DNA of 64,000 nt. It comes from Congeria kusceri (taxonomy: Eukaryota; Mollusca; Bivalvia; Myida; Dreissenidae). Shown here one piece after another: positions 35,001-50,000 of this stretch. Where the stretch lies: the NCBI GenBank assembly GCA_027627225.1, contig CM051038.1, positions 46,093,343 through 46,157,342 on the forward strand, read 5' to 3'. A program made the position numbers and the translations under genes. Numbering within the stretch: the first letter of the stretch is position 1; every line of letters begins with the position of its first letter. Below the pieces are notes generated by a model, which was not told where the DNA came from, ran no database searches, and was given only the letters and a program-made list of their open reading frames with translations.

Positions 35001-38000
35001 AGACCAAAATCAAACCAAAATTGAAGATAGAGGAATTTTCGTAAACAATCCCAGCAACTTTTAATCAAACCAAGTTTGTGCATAATATAAGTTATCATTT
35101 GTAGCAAAACAATTAATTAATGTTTTATAACAAAGTAGAATATAAAAATGTAATAATGCTTTTCTAAAAAAAAAATTCCCCTTTTGCCATAAAATTCCCC
35201 ATCTGAAGGGCCCCGCCACCTTTCCCCCAAAGGTGAAAAAAACACACTGATATGGGTTTATCATTACCAGTAATGTGATAGTTAGAGTGATTTTTGTTCA
35301 TTGTAGATACTCTGTCTGCATACTGCCCTGACAATGTCTGCTATTATACCAGTCTTGTGGTTGGCACAATTGGGACACTGTATATTTCCAACTACATCTG
35401 GAGACATTACAACATCAATGCCAGAATTGCAAGGCGGCAACAGGAACGTCAACAGGCCATACAGGAATTGCGGGAATTTCTCAATAAACATAGGGTATTC
35501 CATTTTGTTATTCGCCTAAGGTCGTTTATTATGCCCGCGGCATCTTGATGCGGGGGGTATATAGTGATTGTCCTGTCTGTCTGTCCTTCGGTCCGTCCGT
35601 GACAAGGTTAAGTAGATTTTACTGTTTCGTCTAGCACCAACACCACTTACTACAGCACTTGGATACTTACACAGTTGTTGCTTATGACCATTACCTATCC
35701 ACCCATATCACCCAACCTGACTTTGACCTTGACCTAATTTGCCCTTAGAATAATTCAAATGGGCTGTTTCTTGGTTTACTAGATTTTACCATTTTGTCAG
35801 CACCAACACTGCTTGCTACAACACTTCGATACTTACACAGTTGTTGCTTATGACTATCCACAATCCACCCATATCACTGAACCTCACTTTTACCTTGACC
35901 TTGACCTAATTTGGACTAAGAAATGGGCTATCCAGCACCAATGGGGGGGCATGTGTATCAAACACAGAATCTTGTTTTTAAGCCTGGTATCTTGATGCGT
36001 GAGGCATATAGTGATTGTCCTGTCCATCCATGATTCCGTCCGTCCGTCTGAGGTTAACTAGATTTTACCACCCAAATTTGGACTTAGAATAATTCAAATG
36101 GGCTGTCCAGCACCAACTGGGGGCATATGTTTATTGAACACATCATCTTGTTTATAACTTGTTTAACAGTGGACCAATATTGTTAGAATAAATCCATTTA
36201 CATGCATTAATGCTTCTTCTTTTATTAGACCGTAGTGTTTTTACCTTACCTCCCATCGGACATTTTTGCCTAAAATCTACTAAACAATTAAAATAATAAA
36301 CTGCCAAACTGTTGTGACTACATTATAAAGGTAGAAATGAATACTACTTTTGGATCATATGCAAGACTTTGCAAACTTTAAAGACTAGTTTGAAGCTGTT
36401 TTCATCTGATCTTCTAAATGCTCTTAATACCCAGGTGCATCCTGCATTATCTGTTCACCTTGATGGTAGTTTTACAAGATTGAAGTGTGATGCATGCATG
36501 TCCTTTGATAAATCCTGTGCCAAAAACAAGACAGCACTTGATATGTTTGATAAATCAAGCACTCACTGGAGAATGGGGGGGGGATCTTTGGCCGGGGGGG
36601 GGGGACCTGGCAGAGGAGAAATGTGTGGGTCATCTACATTAGTGGTGAAATAAAAAAATATTAAGCACAAACATGAATGAGGAAGGGAACAAAGCACAAT
36701 TCCATTACAAACAAAACTTCCATTGACCTCTTCTTCATAGTTGGTAAATGTTGAACCAGGCATGTAAACTTTTCTTGCTCTCAATTGATTATCTAAGAAA
36801 TCAGGCTTGCTTAACCAAACTGCTAATCTCAATTACTGAAAAAGTCAATATTTGTCTATTCTAACATGGAAAATCACGTAAATCGAATGTCGCCACATTA
36901 TGTGAGGATGGGTAAGAAAAATTAGATGATTTGTTTCTTCATGTTTATTTCGACTGGTAAAAATTAGCACCAGCCTTTAAGCGCTTGTAAATTTTGAACT
37001 GGGCTAGGTCAGGTTCTCAGTTTTATAAAGACAGGCTTGTAACATTTTCTTGCTAACAAGTAATAAAAAATAAGAATTTGGGCTTTTTTTGCCAAACTGC
37101 TAATTTAAATGACTGAACTATGCTTGTTACTCTGTAACTTTTCTATTATTTTAGCTGCGAGACAGAGAAAAAGACCATATACTTGGCCTGAACTTCGAAG
37201 AACTTCAATCCCAGTTGCGGAATGGAAAGTTGAAGGCAGTTAATGTTTTAAAGGCGTATCAAGCAAAGGTAATTTGCTGTCTTAAATACTTTGGTATGCT
37301 GCTTAAAGGGACTTGTTCACAGATGTTCGCTTTTTTTTTTAAGTATGCCATTAAATGTCTTAACTTGACAGATTTAAGCATCGAAACTAAAGAACTAAAG
37401 TATAATAAAAAGTATTTAGAAAAAAAGAAGAAAAAAAAAGATACCACCGGGGTTCGAACCCAGGACCTCCGGATTAAAAGGCTATTGCCTTAAACACTAT
37501 GACATTAACGTTTAATCCTGCATTATTGACTTCATGTAAGTGTGCCATGTGTTGTCAACAATTTCAATGAAAACAACAGAAACACTTCAAATTATTCCAT
37601 CGTTTAGCGTTACAAAAGCTTAAAATTTTTATCAATTTCAACTGATGATTCCTCCTAAACGAAACAGTTTTTAACCAAATTTTTCGAAGACAAATTTTGG
37701 TTATTAGATTGGGGTATGTCGTAAGGGTGGGCGGGGTGGCAGCGTCATTTTTAGCTCACCTGAACACAAAGTGCTCATGGTGAGCTTTTGTGATCGCCCA
37801 TTGTCCGTTGTCCGTCGTCAACTTTTCATTCCAACGACATCTCCTAAACCACTTGGCAGATTTAAAATCGTTAGGGTCCGCTGCATATGTAGGTCACCAG
37901 AGCTAAAAATAGATTTAAAAAGTGTAAACTTAAAAAATCTCTGGAACCGCAAGGCCCAGAGGTTTCATATTTGGTGTGTAATATCCTATAGTGGTCCTCT

Positions 38001-41000
38001 ACAAAGATTGTTCAAATTATGCCCCTGGGGTCAAAACTGGCCACACCGGGGGGGTCACAGAGTTTATTTTAGAATATAGCAAAATGACTTCTTTTTTTTA
38101 AATCTTCTCCTCTGAAACTGCAAGGCCCAGAGGTTTCATATTTGGTATGTAACAGTGTATAGTGGTCCTCTACAAAGTTTGTTCAAATTTTACCCCTGGG
38201 GTCAAAACTGGCCATTACCTGGGGGTCACATGGTTTCGATTGAATATATAGCAAAATGACTTTCAAAATCTTCTCCTCTGAAACCTCAAGGCCCAGAGGT
38301 TTCATATTTGGTTTGAACATCCTTTAGTGGTTCTTTATAAAGTTAGTTCGAATTAGCCCCTGGGGTCAAAATGGCCACACCCCGGGGGTCACATGGTTTA
38401 TATAGAATATATAGCAATATGTCTTTTAAAATCTTATCCTCTGAAACCGCAAGGCCCAGAGATTTTATATTTGGTATGTAACATCCTATAGTGGTCCTCT
38501 ACAAAGATTGTTCAAATTATGCCCTTGGGTCAAAACTGGCCATGCCCTGGGTTCACATGGCTTATATAAACTTAAATAGCAAAATGACTTTAAAAATCTC
38601 CTGAAACCGCAAGGCCCAGAGGTTTCTAATTTGGTATGTAACATCCTCAAGTGGTCCTCTACCAAGATTGTTCAAATAATGCCCCATGGGTCAAAACTGA
38701 CCACACCTCAGGGGTCACATGGTTTAGATAAACTTGTATTGCAAAATTACTTAAAAATTATTCTCCTCTGAAACCGCAAGGCCTAGAGGTTTCATATTTG
38801 GTATGTATATGTGGTCCTCTACAAATATTGTTCAAATTATGCTTCTGGGGTCAAAACCGATCACGCCCTGGGGGTCACATGATTTATATAGACTTAAATT
38901 GAAAAATGAATTTAAAAATCCTCTCCTCTGAAACGGCAAGGCCCACAGCTTTTCTATATGTAGTACGGAGCATTGCATAGTGGTTCTCTCAAAAGATTGT
39001 TCAAATTTTGCCCCTGGGGTTAAATCAGGCCACACCCCAAGGGGTCACATGGTTTATATAGACTTAAATAGCATAATGACTTTAAAAATCTTTTCCTGAA
39101 TTCGCAAGGTTTGTTCAAGATTGTTCAAATTATGCCCCTGGGATAAAAATAAGCCATACCTTGGGGATGCAAATTCCAATTGGGTTACAAGGTCTCAGGT
39201 GAGTGTCCTAGGGCCCTCTTGTTTTGTTTCCGCTCTCTAACTCGAGAAAGCATTGAGCTATTGTAATGAAACTTTATACATAGATACCTTATATCGATTC
39301 CTCGCTTGGGATTGCATATGGGGAGGCTGGGGTCAAGGTCACTGTTACTAAAAATAGAAAAATGGTTTCCACTCAATAACTTGTGAACACATTGAGATAT
39401 TTTAATGAAACTTCGTACACAGATTCCTTATATCGAGACCTTGCTTGGGATTGCATATGGGGTGGGTCAAGCAGTGTTTTTTTTTCAGTGATTTGTGAAT
39501 ATGCCCTTTTCTGTGAAATTGTGAAAAATGCGTCGTAAAACGCCAAAATTTTGAAAAGAGGGAAATACAAACTACATGTAGTATCAAATAATAACTAGTG
39601 ATTTTGTTGTATTTAATCACACTTAAAGTACAAACACATGATATTAAAGTGTGATCTTTACATTCATGAAACCTTACCATGAAACATTCCAGTTAAATTT
39701 CTCGCTTTTTCAGATTTGATACTGTCAAGTATTCTTTTAATTAGCAAAATGTCCAATGGCTTCACTTGAGTCAGACACAAGAGTCAATAGAAATGTCACA
39801 TGATTGAGATGTAAAAGGCTCATTAAGGGACAAAACAGGGGTTTCATCGATGTTATTTTTGTCACCACTATCAGTATGTGAATGTGACTAACTTGCACTC
39901 GTTACTGTCAGTAAATCTACTTGTGAAGACACTAAAGTTGAAACTGTTGAACTTCAGCACAAATTGTCTTCGGGGGCTTCACTTACTATTTTCTCGCTTA
40001 AAATTGCCTGTTTGAAACGATGACTCATTTTCCTGTAAGTAAGCTTGTCTTTTTATTAACAAAAATTCACATAGTTTCGTGAAAAATGCATTGTGATTAC
40101 TTAAAATAAAAACAAGAAGAAAATAAGCTGCAGTGTTTACACTTTGAAAATCCTTCAAACGATTGATTCAATACAGATTATAACCCAATGAGCGTTTACA
40201 GTGACCCCGATGAGCACATGTTTCACTAACCGACTGGTTCACGAAAATATCGATAAAACGTGACACGAGTCCTGTTAAAATCGAGTAACCTTTCAAAGCG
40301 GTGTAGACATATACTACCGAAATTTTATACTGTGTAAACAAAATTCACAAAATTAATTAAGATTTCATATTTTTGTGTCCACGTTTCCATTTGTGAATTT
40401 TCGGCCAAAAGTTGTGAAAAAAGTATAATTTTTGGCTTTGTGAATGGTACCGAATATCGGCATGAAAATGAGGCAAAAAAAAACGCTGTCAAGGTAACTG
40501 TTACTAAAAATAGAAAAATGGTTTCTGCTCAATAACTTGAGAATGCATCGAGATAATTTATTTAAACTTCCTAAATAGATACCTTGTATCGAGACATCAC
40601 TTGGGATTGCATATGGGGTGGGTGGTGTCAAGGGCACTGTTACTAAATTTAGAAAACAGTTTCCGCTCAGTAACTTGAAAATGCATAAAGATATTTTTAA
40701 TGAAACTTCATACATAGATACCTTATATTGAGACCTCGCTTGGGATTGCATTTAGGGTCGGTGGGGGTCAAGGTCAAGGTCACTGTTACTAAAAATAGAA
40801 GAATGGTTTCTACTCAATAACTTGAGAATGCATGGAGGTATTTTAATGAAACTTCATACATAGATACCTTATATGGAGACCTCACTTGGGATTGGATATG
40901 GGGTGGGTGGGATTAAGGTCAAGGTCACTGTTACTAAAAATAGAAAAACGGTTTCCTCTCAATAACTTAAGAACGAATTGAGCTATTTTAATGAAACTTC

Positions 41001-44000
41001 ATGAATAGATACCTTATATTGAGGCCTTGCTTGGGATGCATATGGGGTCCGTGGGTCAGGGTCTAGGTCATTGTTACTAAAAATAGAATAATGGTTTCTG
41101 GTAAATAAATTGAGAACACATTGACACATTTTAATGAAACATCATATGTTGATATTTCATATTGAGACCTCGCATGGGATTACATATAGGGTGGGTGGGG
41201 TCAAGGTCACCAATACTAAAAATAGACAAACTGATTTTGTTTAATACCTAGAGAGAGCAATTGAGATATTTTAATGAAACTTTATATGTAGATACCTTAT
41301 ATCTAGACATCGTTTGCAATTGCATATGGGGTGGGTGGGGGTTGAGGTCACCATTACTAAAAATAAAAAAATGGTTTCCACTAACTTAAGAACAAATTCA
41401 GATATTTTAATGAAACTTCAAATGTAGGTACCTTATATTGAGACCTTGTTTTTGATTGCAAGGTCTTGAAACCTTGCTTTGGATTGCAAGGTCAAGGTCA
41501 CCATTTCCTATCCATATGTGTATGACTTTCACCTTGCACCTCGAACTTTCTGTCGTTATTGTACTGACTTTTATGCATTTCGTTCGAAAAATTTGGTTTT
41601 CATAGAATTTCCATGTTTCTTGTTAAGGTATATTTCTTGGTCCGTGGTATTATTTTGCTCCCTTGTATACAGTGTTCTTTTATTTTTGGAATCGGTGACA
41701 AAAAGTTGAAAAATTGTCGATTCCTCAATCTGTGAACAGGTCCCTTTAGTAATACATCATACTTAGATATGGACCAGATTAGATGTTGAGAATAAATGTT
41801 TAACTAATGTGTAAATATTTAAGTTTTTAGCTCGACTTTTCAAAGAAAAGCAAGCTATTCTACTATTTTGATTTCCACTCTCTAACTTGAGAATCAATCT
41901 TCATACATAAATACCCCCTTAAGCAACACTTTACTTGGGATTGCATTTGTGGTGGGTTGGGTAGGGTTAAGGTCAAGGTCACTGTTACTAAGAATAGAAA
42001 ATGCTTTATAATTCAAGAACAAATTGAAATATTTTAATAAAATTCAGTTTATAGATACTGTATAACGAGACATTGCATGAGATTGCATATGGGTTAGTGG
42101 GGTCAAGGTCTCTGGACCTTTTATTGGTAGCGAATTATTGACACCAGTGTAACTTCAATTTCTATACCATTTTAAATATTAAAAGTATAAGTGTTCATAT
42201 TACATGTAGGCACAGTATCATTACAGACGTCATTATGATTCCAAAATTGTCGATCACTGTTGTGGTGTGAAAATAGTGCCACGCTTACTGCGTGGTTGTC
42301 GCTTAATTATATTCATATTGAATTTTATTATGTTTTTTTTTCTGTTGTTTAAAAAGGCCGATGTTTACACTGACGATTAGGGTATTCACATACTTTCAAA
42401 AAATAAACATAAAACCAAAGTTAAAAGTAGTTCCATATAACCAAGAGTGAAATGATGAAACGTTATCATTTCACTCGACCTAGAGTTAAATGATCAGGTT
42501 ATCATTCACTGGTATTCTCCACTCATTCACAGCATAGCACGAAAGATAAAGCAGTGCTGCTCATGATTTTCTCCTAATGTCAGGGCTCGAATTTAGCACT
42601 CACAAACTCACAAAATGCAAGAAAAAAATTAGTTGTTCAAGTTGTTTTTTTTTGCAAATGAAGAACATGTTTAAGTAATAACACAGATCATTACTGTACA
42701 ACCTAACGAAACTTTGCAACTTTTATAAACTAAAGTCAAGGCATTTACTAGTAGTTTATTGTGCTATTGCGGAATTGTGAGAAGAAACTAATTATTCTAG
42801 ACAAAATAGAAGCAACTTGCAAATACTTGCTAGTTGCAACAATTGTCAAACTTGAGCCCTGCCTAATTTACTTCAGACAGTGATTACGCTATGTCTTTTG
42901 TGATACGTGATACCTTTAATTGAAAACCATTAAGGGGGAGGAAGGGGGATATTATTTCTACGAATTTGCCAAGTTTCTGTATTTTCTTTTCAGGCACTGG
43001 AGAAAAACGAAGACCTAAATTTCATTGTGGAACCGATAAGGGAGGCCATGGTAATTTAGCGAATCAAAATTATTTAAATGAGAGAATTCAGTTAGCCAAA
43101 ATTGCATTTTAAATGCAGAGCTGGTAACCTCATCATGCTGTAATATGCAGTGAAGTATTGTTATATTCAATGTTGTTCCTTTTTATGCCCCCGGCGTCTT
43201 GATGCGGGAGGCATATAGTGATCGTCCGTCCTTCCGTCTTTGACAAGGTTAAGTAGATTTTATCAGTTCGTCTAGCACCAACACCGCTTACTACAACACT
43301 TGGATACTTACACAGTTGTTACTTATGTCCATTCCCTATCCACCTATATCACGCAGCGTCACTTTGACCTTGACCTAATTTGGACTTATAATAATTCAAA
43401 AGTGCCATTTCTTAGTTAACTAGATTTTACCGTTTCGTCTAGCACCAACACCGCTTACTACAACACTTGAATCTTTACACAGTTGTTACTTATGACCGTT
43501 CCCAAGCCACCCATATCACCTAACCTCACTTTGACCTTGACCTAATTTGTACTTAGAATTATTCAAAAGTGCCATTTCTTGGTTAACTAGATTTTACCGT
43601 TTCGTCTAGCACCAACACAGCTTACTACAACACTTGGTTATTTACACAGTTTTTACTCATGACCGTTCCCAATCCACCCATATCACCCAACCTCACTTTG
43701 ACCTTGACCTAATTTGGACTAAGAAATGGGCTACCCAGCACCAACCGGGGGCATGTGTGGTTATCAAACACAGAATCTTGTTTCCAATTTCAGAAGGAAG
43801 TGTATACAATTGATTAGCTAGCAGTGTTTCAACATTTGTAGACTTGTTATCTGGTGGAATTGAAACTTGGTGCTTAGCTGTTTACTAAAGGGCTTTCAAT
43901 TGGCATTTGATTAAACAAGAAATGTCTTTAAAAAAGACAATCAGCGTTGAAATTAATATTGAGATGTCATTTTTAATCCGAAACATAATACAAGAGGGGC

Positions 44001-47000
44001 AAGATGATCGGTTACGTGACTTCTCGGACCCCAGCTTTTTTGGTCCCCACTAAGTATACTTCGCAGTCTGTATCGGACCCAAAAGTATTTTGAGATAAGC
44101 TCAAACATTATTAATATGTGTACCATGAATAATCTGATTATTCCTTCTATGTTTTCACCGGTGATAAATGCATAACATAAATGCTAGTAATTTACATTAC
44201 TATAACTGTTACATGAATTTGTCACGCAAATTAAAAAAAATAGCATTGTCAGAAAATCATTGCAGCTATGAATGACAAGTATTATATATCAGACGAGTGT
44301 ACATAGTTATGTTAAATAATATACTATAAGTATCATTAGTTTTGCAAATAGTGTATTCTTGCTATGCAAATGAAGTAAAAGTAAATTGAACAGCATTTCG
44401 ACGTAATACGAGACTTATGTTAACTATTTTTAGAGATTGAATAACATCTACTAGAGAAGTTGATAGAAAGGTGCAATTATAAATAATACTTAAGAAACTG
44501 CAACCGCAATTCAAATATAAAATAACATGCAAAGTAAGTTTATAAATATAAATTCCCCATCGATTGAAATTCTCGGGTTTATGATTCTCCCGACGCTAAT
44601 TGATGAATGTGTATTGATGCACCCGTTCTCTGGTGTGTGTTGAATACGCTAGAATATACCATTCATACCAATATTCGCCGAATTAATATCTACATATGTT
44701 TCAGAGCACAGATATGGGTCAACCAATGGGATCATTGTAATTGCTATTTATAGAGTTTGCCGCTGATGTAGGCTAAACAAAATAATTATTTAATTATGTG
44801 AATGAATATTACATTCTTTTCGTGACATGCAATGAGTAAAATTTTTCATAATTATGTTCAGTTTTTGAGTGTATGTCGAAGATATGTTTATAACTTTATT
44901 TCAACCGCTTATGTAAACAATTATGTAAATTTTAATCCCCCAAAATATGCAACAGTTATTGGTACATCAAACCATGTTGTAAGTTTGCATTCCCTAAAAT
45001 TATAAAATTTGCCCAATTCTATTGGCATTCAGTTTTCCCGCTGCATAAAATTATCGCAAGAAATCTAGGTCAACAGTGATCTTAGACAGCTACGCCGAAA
45101 AAATTAAATAAATATCACCTTACAGGAAACATTATCATTGACATTAATTTAACATTGATAACATGAGATATTATTAAACAGCCTTATGATACAATCTGTG
45201 TAAGATCTCTGGGTCTGTATTCCAGAAACATCTTACATTTATCTTTAAGTATTTTCACCTAAGTTCCAATTTTTGTAATGTGATTTTTAACACTACATAT
45301 ACATTTGTGAAAACCAGTTAAGTCAAAAATTGTGAATAATGATTATTACGCACTTAGCACAATGGTACTTAAATATGAATAAAATGCCCATTAGAGCGAC
45401 CGTGTTGAAATTAGCACAAGCCGGTAAGCCCTGCACTTGTAAATTCTGAACTGGGCTTTCTCAGAGCCCGTATTCACAAAGCTCCTTAGGGAAAACTTAA
45501 GTAAATTCCTTACATTAATACAAGTTGTTAAGTCCCTGGCTGTTTCACGTATAGGTTTTCTTACGTTAAAATGTTGTAAAATTGTAAATATTGCTTACAT
45601 GTTCAGTATTGCAGCCTTCTTTGAACAGAAATCATTGGATTTCACATAGAAAATTTGATCGGAAATTTTCACATAAGTACAACTTAAGATTTCCCTTAGG
45701 AGCTTTGTGAATACCAGCCCTAATTCTCAGTTTCATATAGGCGGGCTTGTTACATTTTCTAGCTCTCATGGAATACAATAAGAATTCGGGCTTGCTTGGC
45801 CAAACAGCTTATTTCATTGACTAGAGCGATTTACAGTTTATTAAAATTGTGACAACCATTTGAAGGGTATTGCTGAAGCATTGGACAAAGTGTCACCAAA
45901 GGAAAGACGACCCCTTCATGGAATTCCTATTAGTGTCAAAGAAAACTACTACATAATGGTATGTAAAGCTACATGTATAGTTGTATTTCAGTCTCATTTT
46001 CGTAAACCTATTTACACAATCATTCAGGTTTTAAATTTAGCTCATATTTCACTATATCGCATACATTTGTGGCGCGTCGTGTGAAAACCGGTCTTAATGC
46101 ATTTGTGTTAAGTGTCGTCCCGGATTAGCCTGTGCAGTCTGCACAGGCTTATCCAGAATGGCACTTTCCGCCTACAGTGGATATATGTTTAAAAGAGACT
46201 TCCTTGAAACAGAAAATACCATACAAGCGGAAAGTGCCGTTCCGGATTAGCCTGTGCAGACTGCACAGGCTAATCCGGGACGACACTACGCACATGCATT
46301 AAGACCGGTTTTCTCACGACACGCCACATTTAATCTAAAACATGCAGTATGCCAGTCTTCGAAATATCAAACTTGCCCAAAGCCAATGATCAAGTAAAAA
46401 ATCAGGTGGGCAAGTGAAAATTTTAACCAGATAGTCTAAACAAGCGTGCAAGAAAGTATGGATGACAGTGTCCCAATTTTAATCCAAATGGCACAAAAAA
46501 TCTATTTCATTAATTATTATAGTCTTATGATTTTATATTATACCTTGCTTACAATTAATTATACAAGTACAGTTTTATGGTTATTTGATTGTTATGACAT
46601 TTTGAGATTTCGACTAATATAGAGGTCAAGCACGAAATCAGCCGAATAAGTTGAAAATCCTTGTTTTAAAACTTTTATCTAGAATGGGCATGTTCGTTAG
46701 AATTTTGCATAATTAACATACACTATATAGGGAAGCTACAATACTTATTAAATAGCCATCGAAATACACATTAACCAAGATCAGTGCTCCAGTTCAGCTT
46801 TTGTACTGGGGGTAAATGTATGCATACTTCTGAAAATTTACTCGGGTAGTAAATGTATAGTCCAGATTGTATGGGGGTAAATGTATAGTCCAGATTGTAT
46901 GGGGGTAAATGTATAGTCCAGATTGTATGGGGGTAAGTGTATAGTCCAGATTGTATGGGGGTAAATGTATAGTCCAGATTGTATGGGGGTAAATGTATAG

Positions 47001-50000
47001 TCCAGATTGTATGGGGGCAAATGTATAGTCCAGATTTTATGGGGGTAAATGGACACCCAATGTAGGATGCATGAGTGGTGGTTAAATGTACATCCAACGA
47101 AACATTACACTATGTGGAAATAAAAACAACAACAGAGTATTATTATAATAATCCTTCATAATGTAGTAACACCATTTGAATACAATAATGTTACAAGTAA
47201 TATTTCTGAACATTTAAAACTTCTATTGCTAACAGTTACTACTGAACATTTCAACTGCACATTCAGGAGTCAGGCCGGTCAAAACTTCTATCGTCTTAAG
47301 TCTTCCAGTTACTAAAATTGTACGTTACACATGTACGCGAACATGGGAAAAATTGTGGGTAATTGTACACACAAATTTTAATTTATCTGCATTTATGTTA
47401 ACCCAAATTTTATTTTGTCAGTTTATCTTCCAAATGTTTGTGGATAATTTATGCATGTACACGGCATGTACCTGGGCCTATGCTAGTCTCAACTGTTGTT
47501 CAATTGACCTTTCCAATCTTTTAAGTTTATCTTTAAGTATTTTCACCTAAGTTCTAATTTTTGTAATGTAAATTGACCTTTCCAATCTTTTGCCAGTAAC
47601 AACCCCCCCCCCCTCCCCAGCTGTTATCAGGCATTCATTAACCTTTGAAAACTGAACGTTTGAACTTCCTGGCATCTGATTTTGGAAGTTTTCTTTCGAC
47701 AGTATTGCGTGACATAAATATGAACATTACAATTTTAACAGCATATATCACTACTTTTAGTATAGCTGTTATTGTACTTCAGTCATGTTTTTCACTTCAT
47801 GTTGTTGTTTTTCAGACCTATTGTAAACTTTGGATTTTAATCAGGGCTTGCACTTAGATGAAAATGTTGTTCATCACTTCCAATGGTTGGATATTGGAAG
47901 TTTTAAGCATTCTTTTTGACTTTTTGCACCTTCCATGGCTGCAATATTGGAAGTCCTGTGACAAAAACTGGGAGTAAATTACTCCCAAACTTCCCTTAAT
48001 GCAAGCTCTGTATTATTACTTGATAAATTCCATTCAGTGATCTAACAAACACAAGCTTTGCCACATGCTCGTTTGTGTAAAATAGGTTGCCAGTTAATTA
48101 TGTGATATATGTGACAGCCCATGTGATTTTTATCCCAATTGCGGTATGCCTCGTTTCAAGAAAACTGATGTCAAAGTTGAGGCACGTGATTTTTGGCGAA
48201 AGTCAGGATTATGATTTAAAAATTGAAACAATTGTGTAAATCTTGAAATCTGTCATCAGAAAATATTATTTATTGGGTTATTTGTATTAAAAAAAATGTA
48301 ATTTTTGCTATGATTTCTTGTTTGGTTGGCATAGCAACCGTCTCTTGATTATTGTTATTTTTGTCCGCAACACTTGTAGCCTCTTTTCCTGTATATTCGG
48401 CCACTTAAGAGCTAATTAAAACTGCATTTATACCTCAAATGAGCACACTTCAACAGCATTGAGACTTTTATCTATAAATTCAAGGTCTCTCCTAATAAAT
48501 AAAGGCAATATAATGTAGAGATCAGCCTTTCACTTAGTTACTGACCAATTCTAGGAAGGCACCCTAGCAAGTATGAGTTTGTCAGATGTTTCCTATCATT
48601 TGGTTCAGTCTTCATTTTGATAAGAAAACACTAACATTTTGTTACAGTTTGATATAATTCATAAGAAGCATTCTTTATTAAACTAACACACGCTAGCATA
48701 CTGTTTGAAAATGAATGTTTACAAAATTCTTGGCTTATGTATAAAGTGAGTAGCAATTTTGGGGAATTTCTTTTTAAAATCTTAATTTTCTCAGACAAAA
48801 TCTACAATGCGCAATTTTTAAAACCAAAAACAATATTTATTTGATAGAATTGTGTCAATACAGATAGCTAGCACAAGTTTTATAAGAAATAATTGCTAAT
48901 TTCCATTATCTGGGTGTGACCGAATCCATAGGAATGGCTGAATCTATAGGAAAGAAGAATATATTCAAAGTTTGTTATTTGTAAAAGGCAGACCAGTAAA
49001 TGTATATCATATAAATGACATGTCCTCATCATGCTAGGTTCTGTATTGTATGCTTGACAAACATTAAAATCTGTATGAAATGTGAAATTTTGTGTTATGG
49101 TTATGTTACTCAAACTGCTCATTTTTGCTCGAAACGCAAGGTTGCGAAAAAAGGAAGCCATTTCCAGTTTCTACACATATCAGTGGATTCAAAACTGCCA
49201 ATAGCTCATTTTCACCCAGATACCGCATTTGGGCCAAAAATCTCATGGACTGACGCATAGTTGAGTGCAGTTGTTGGATGAACCTCTAGATTAATTTGCA
49301 TACGATCATGATTGTGAAAACGTCTGTACTCAGTAAAAGCTCGCTGGAATTTACATGCATAAAGATGCGGCTATAGGGTGGCAACTGACTCTGGAAATCA
49401 GGGGAAAAGTGTGAAAAAATTTCCTGCGGGAAAAATCAGGGATTCTAAACATTTTGAAAAAGACAGGGAAAAATCTGGGAATTCGACCAAAAGCGATAGA
49501 ACCAAACTAAAGTGAAAAAATGAAATTGAGAATATTATAAATAATTTGAGACAAGTAATACCAAAATTATTATGTAAGTGTAGAATAAGAAGTTAACTAT
49601 AGTAAAATGGCTAAAAATTGATGATGGTGGTCATATATTTATGTACACAGTCAAATATGCACTAATTGTACCAGTAATTTGACATTAAATGTCAGTGAAA
49701 ATCGCATTCTGATCATGGAAAATTCTAGGAAACGTCAGGGAATTTTACCTTGGAATTTCAGAGCCCACTGTAATAATTATTCTTAATTAAGGTTTGTTTC
49801 TGAACAGGGCTATGACAGTACAGGAGGAATGAGCACCCTCTTGAACAAAAAAGCGAAATGTGATGGTCATCTGATCATGGTCCTTAAGGAGCTCGGTGCA
49901 GTCCCATTTGTACGAACGAATCTACCACAGTCCATGATGACGTAGGTGCTTTTTGACCTTGGCCCATATTCACCAACCCATTCTTAGACTAAAGAACAGA

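Noticed and set aside
40365..40751. 128-codon minus frame with repeated CNPKQG-like peptides
   Set aside because: It is a translation of the satellite array and the edge of the hAT-like insertion.
46771..47097. Minus-strand frames of 108 and 72 codons with repeated [14 protein letters not shown] peptides
   Set aside because: They are translations of the 28-bp minisatellite, which is stop-free in several frames; no start context, splice sites or domain.
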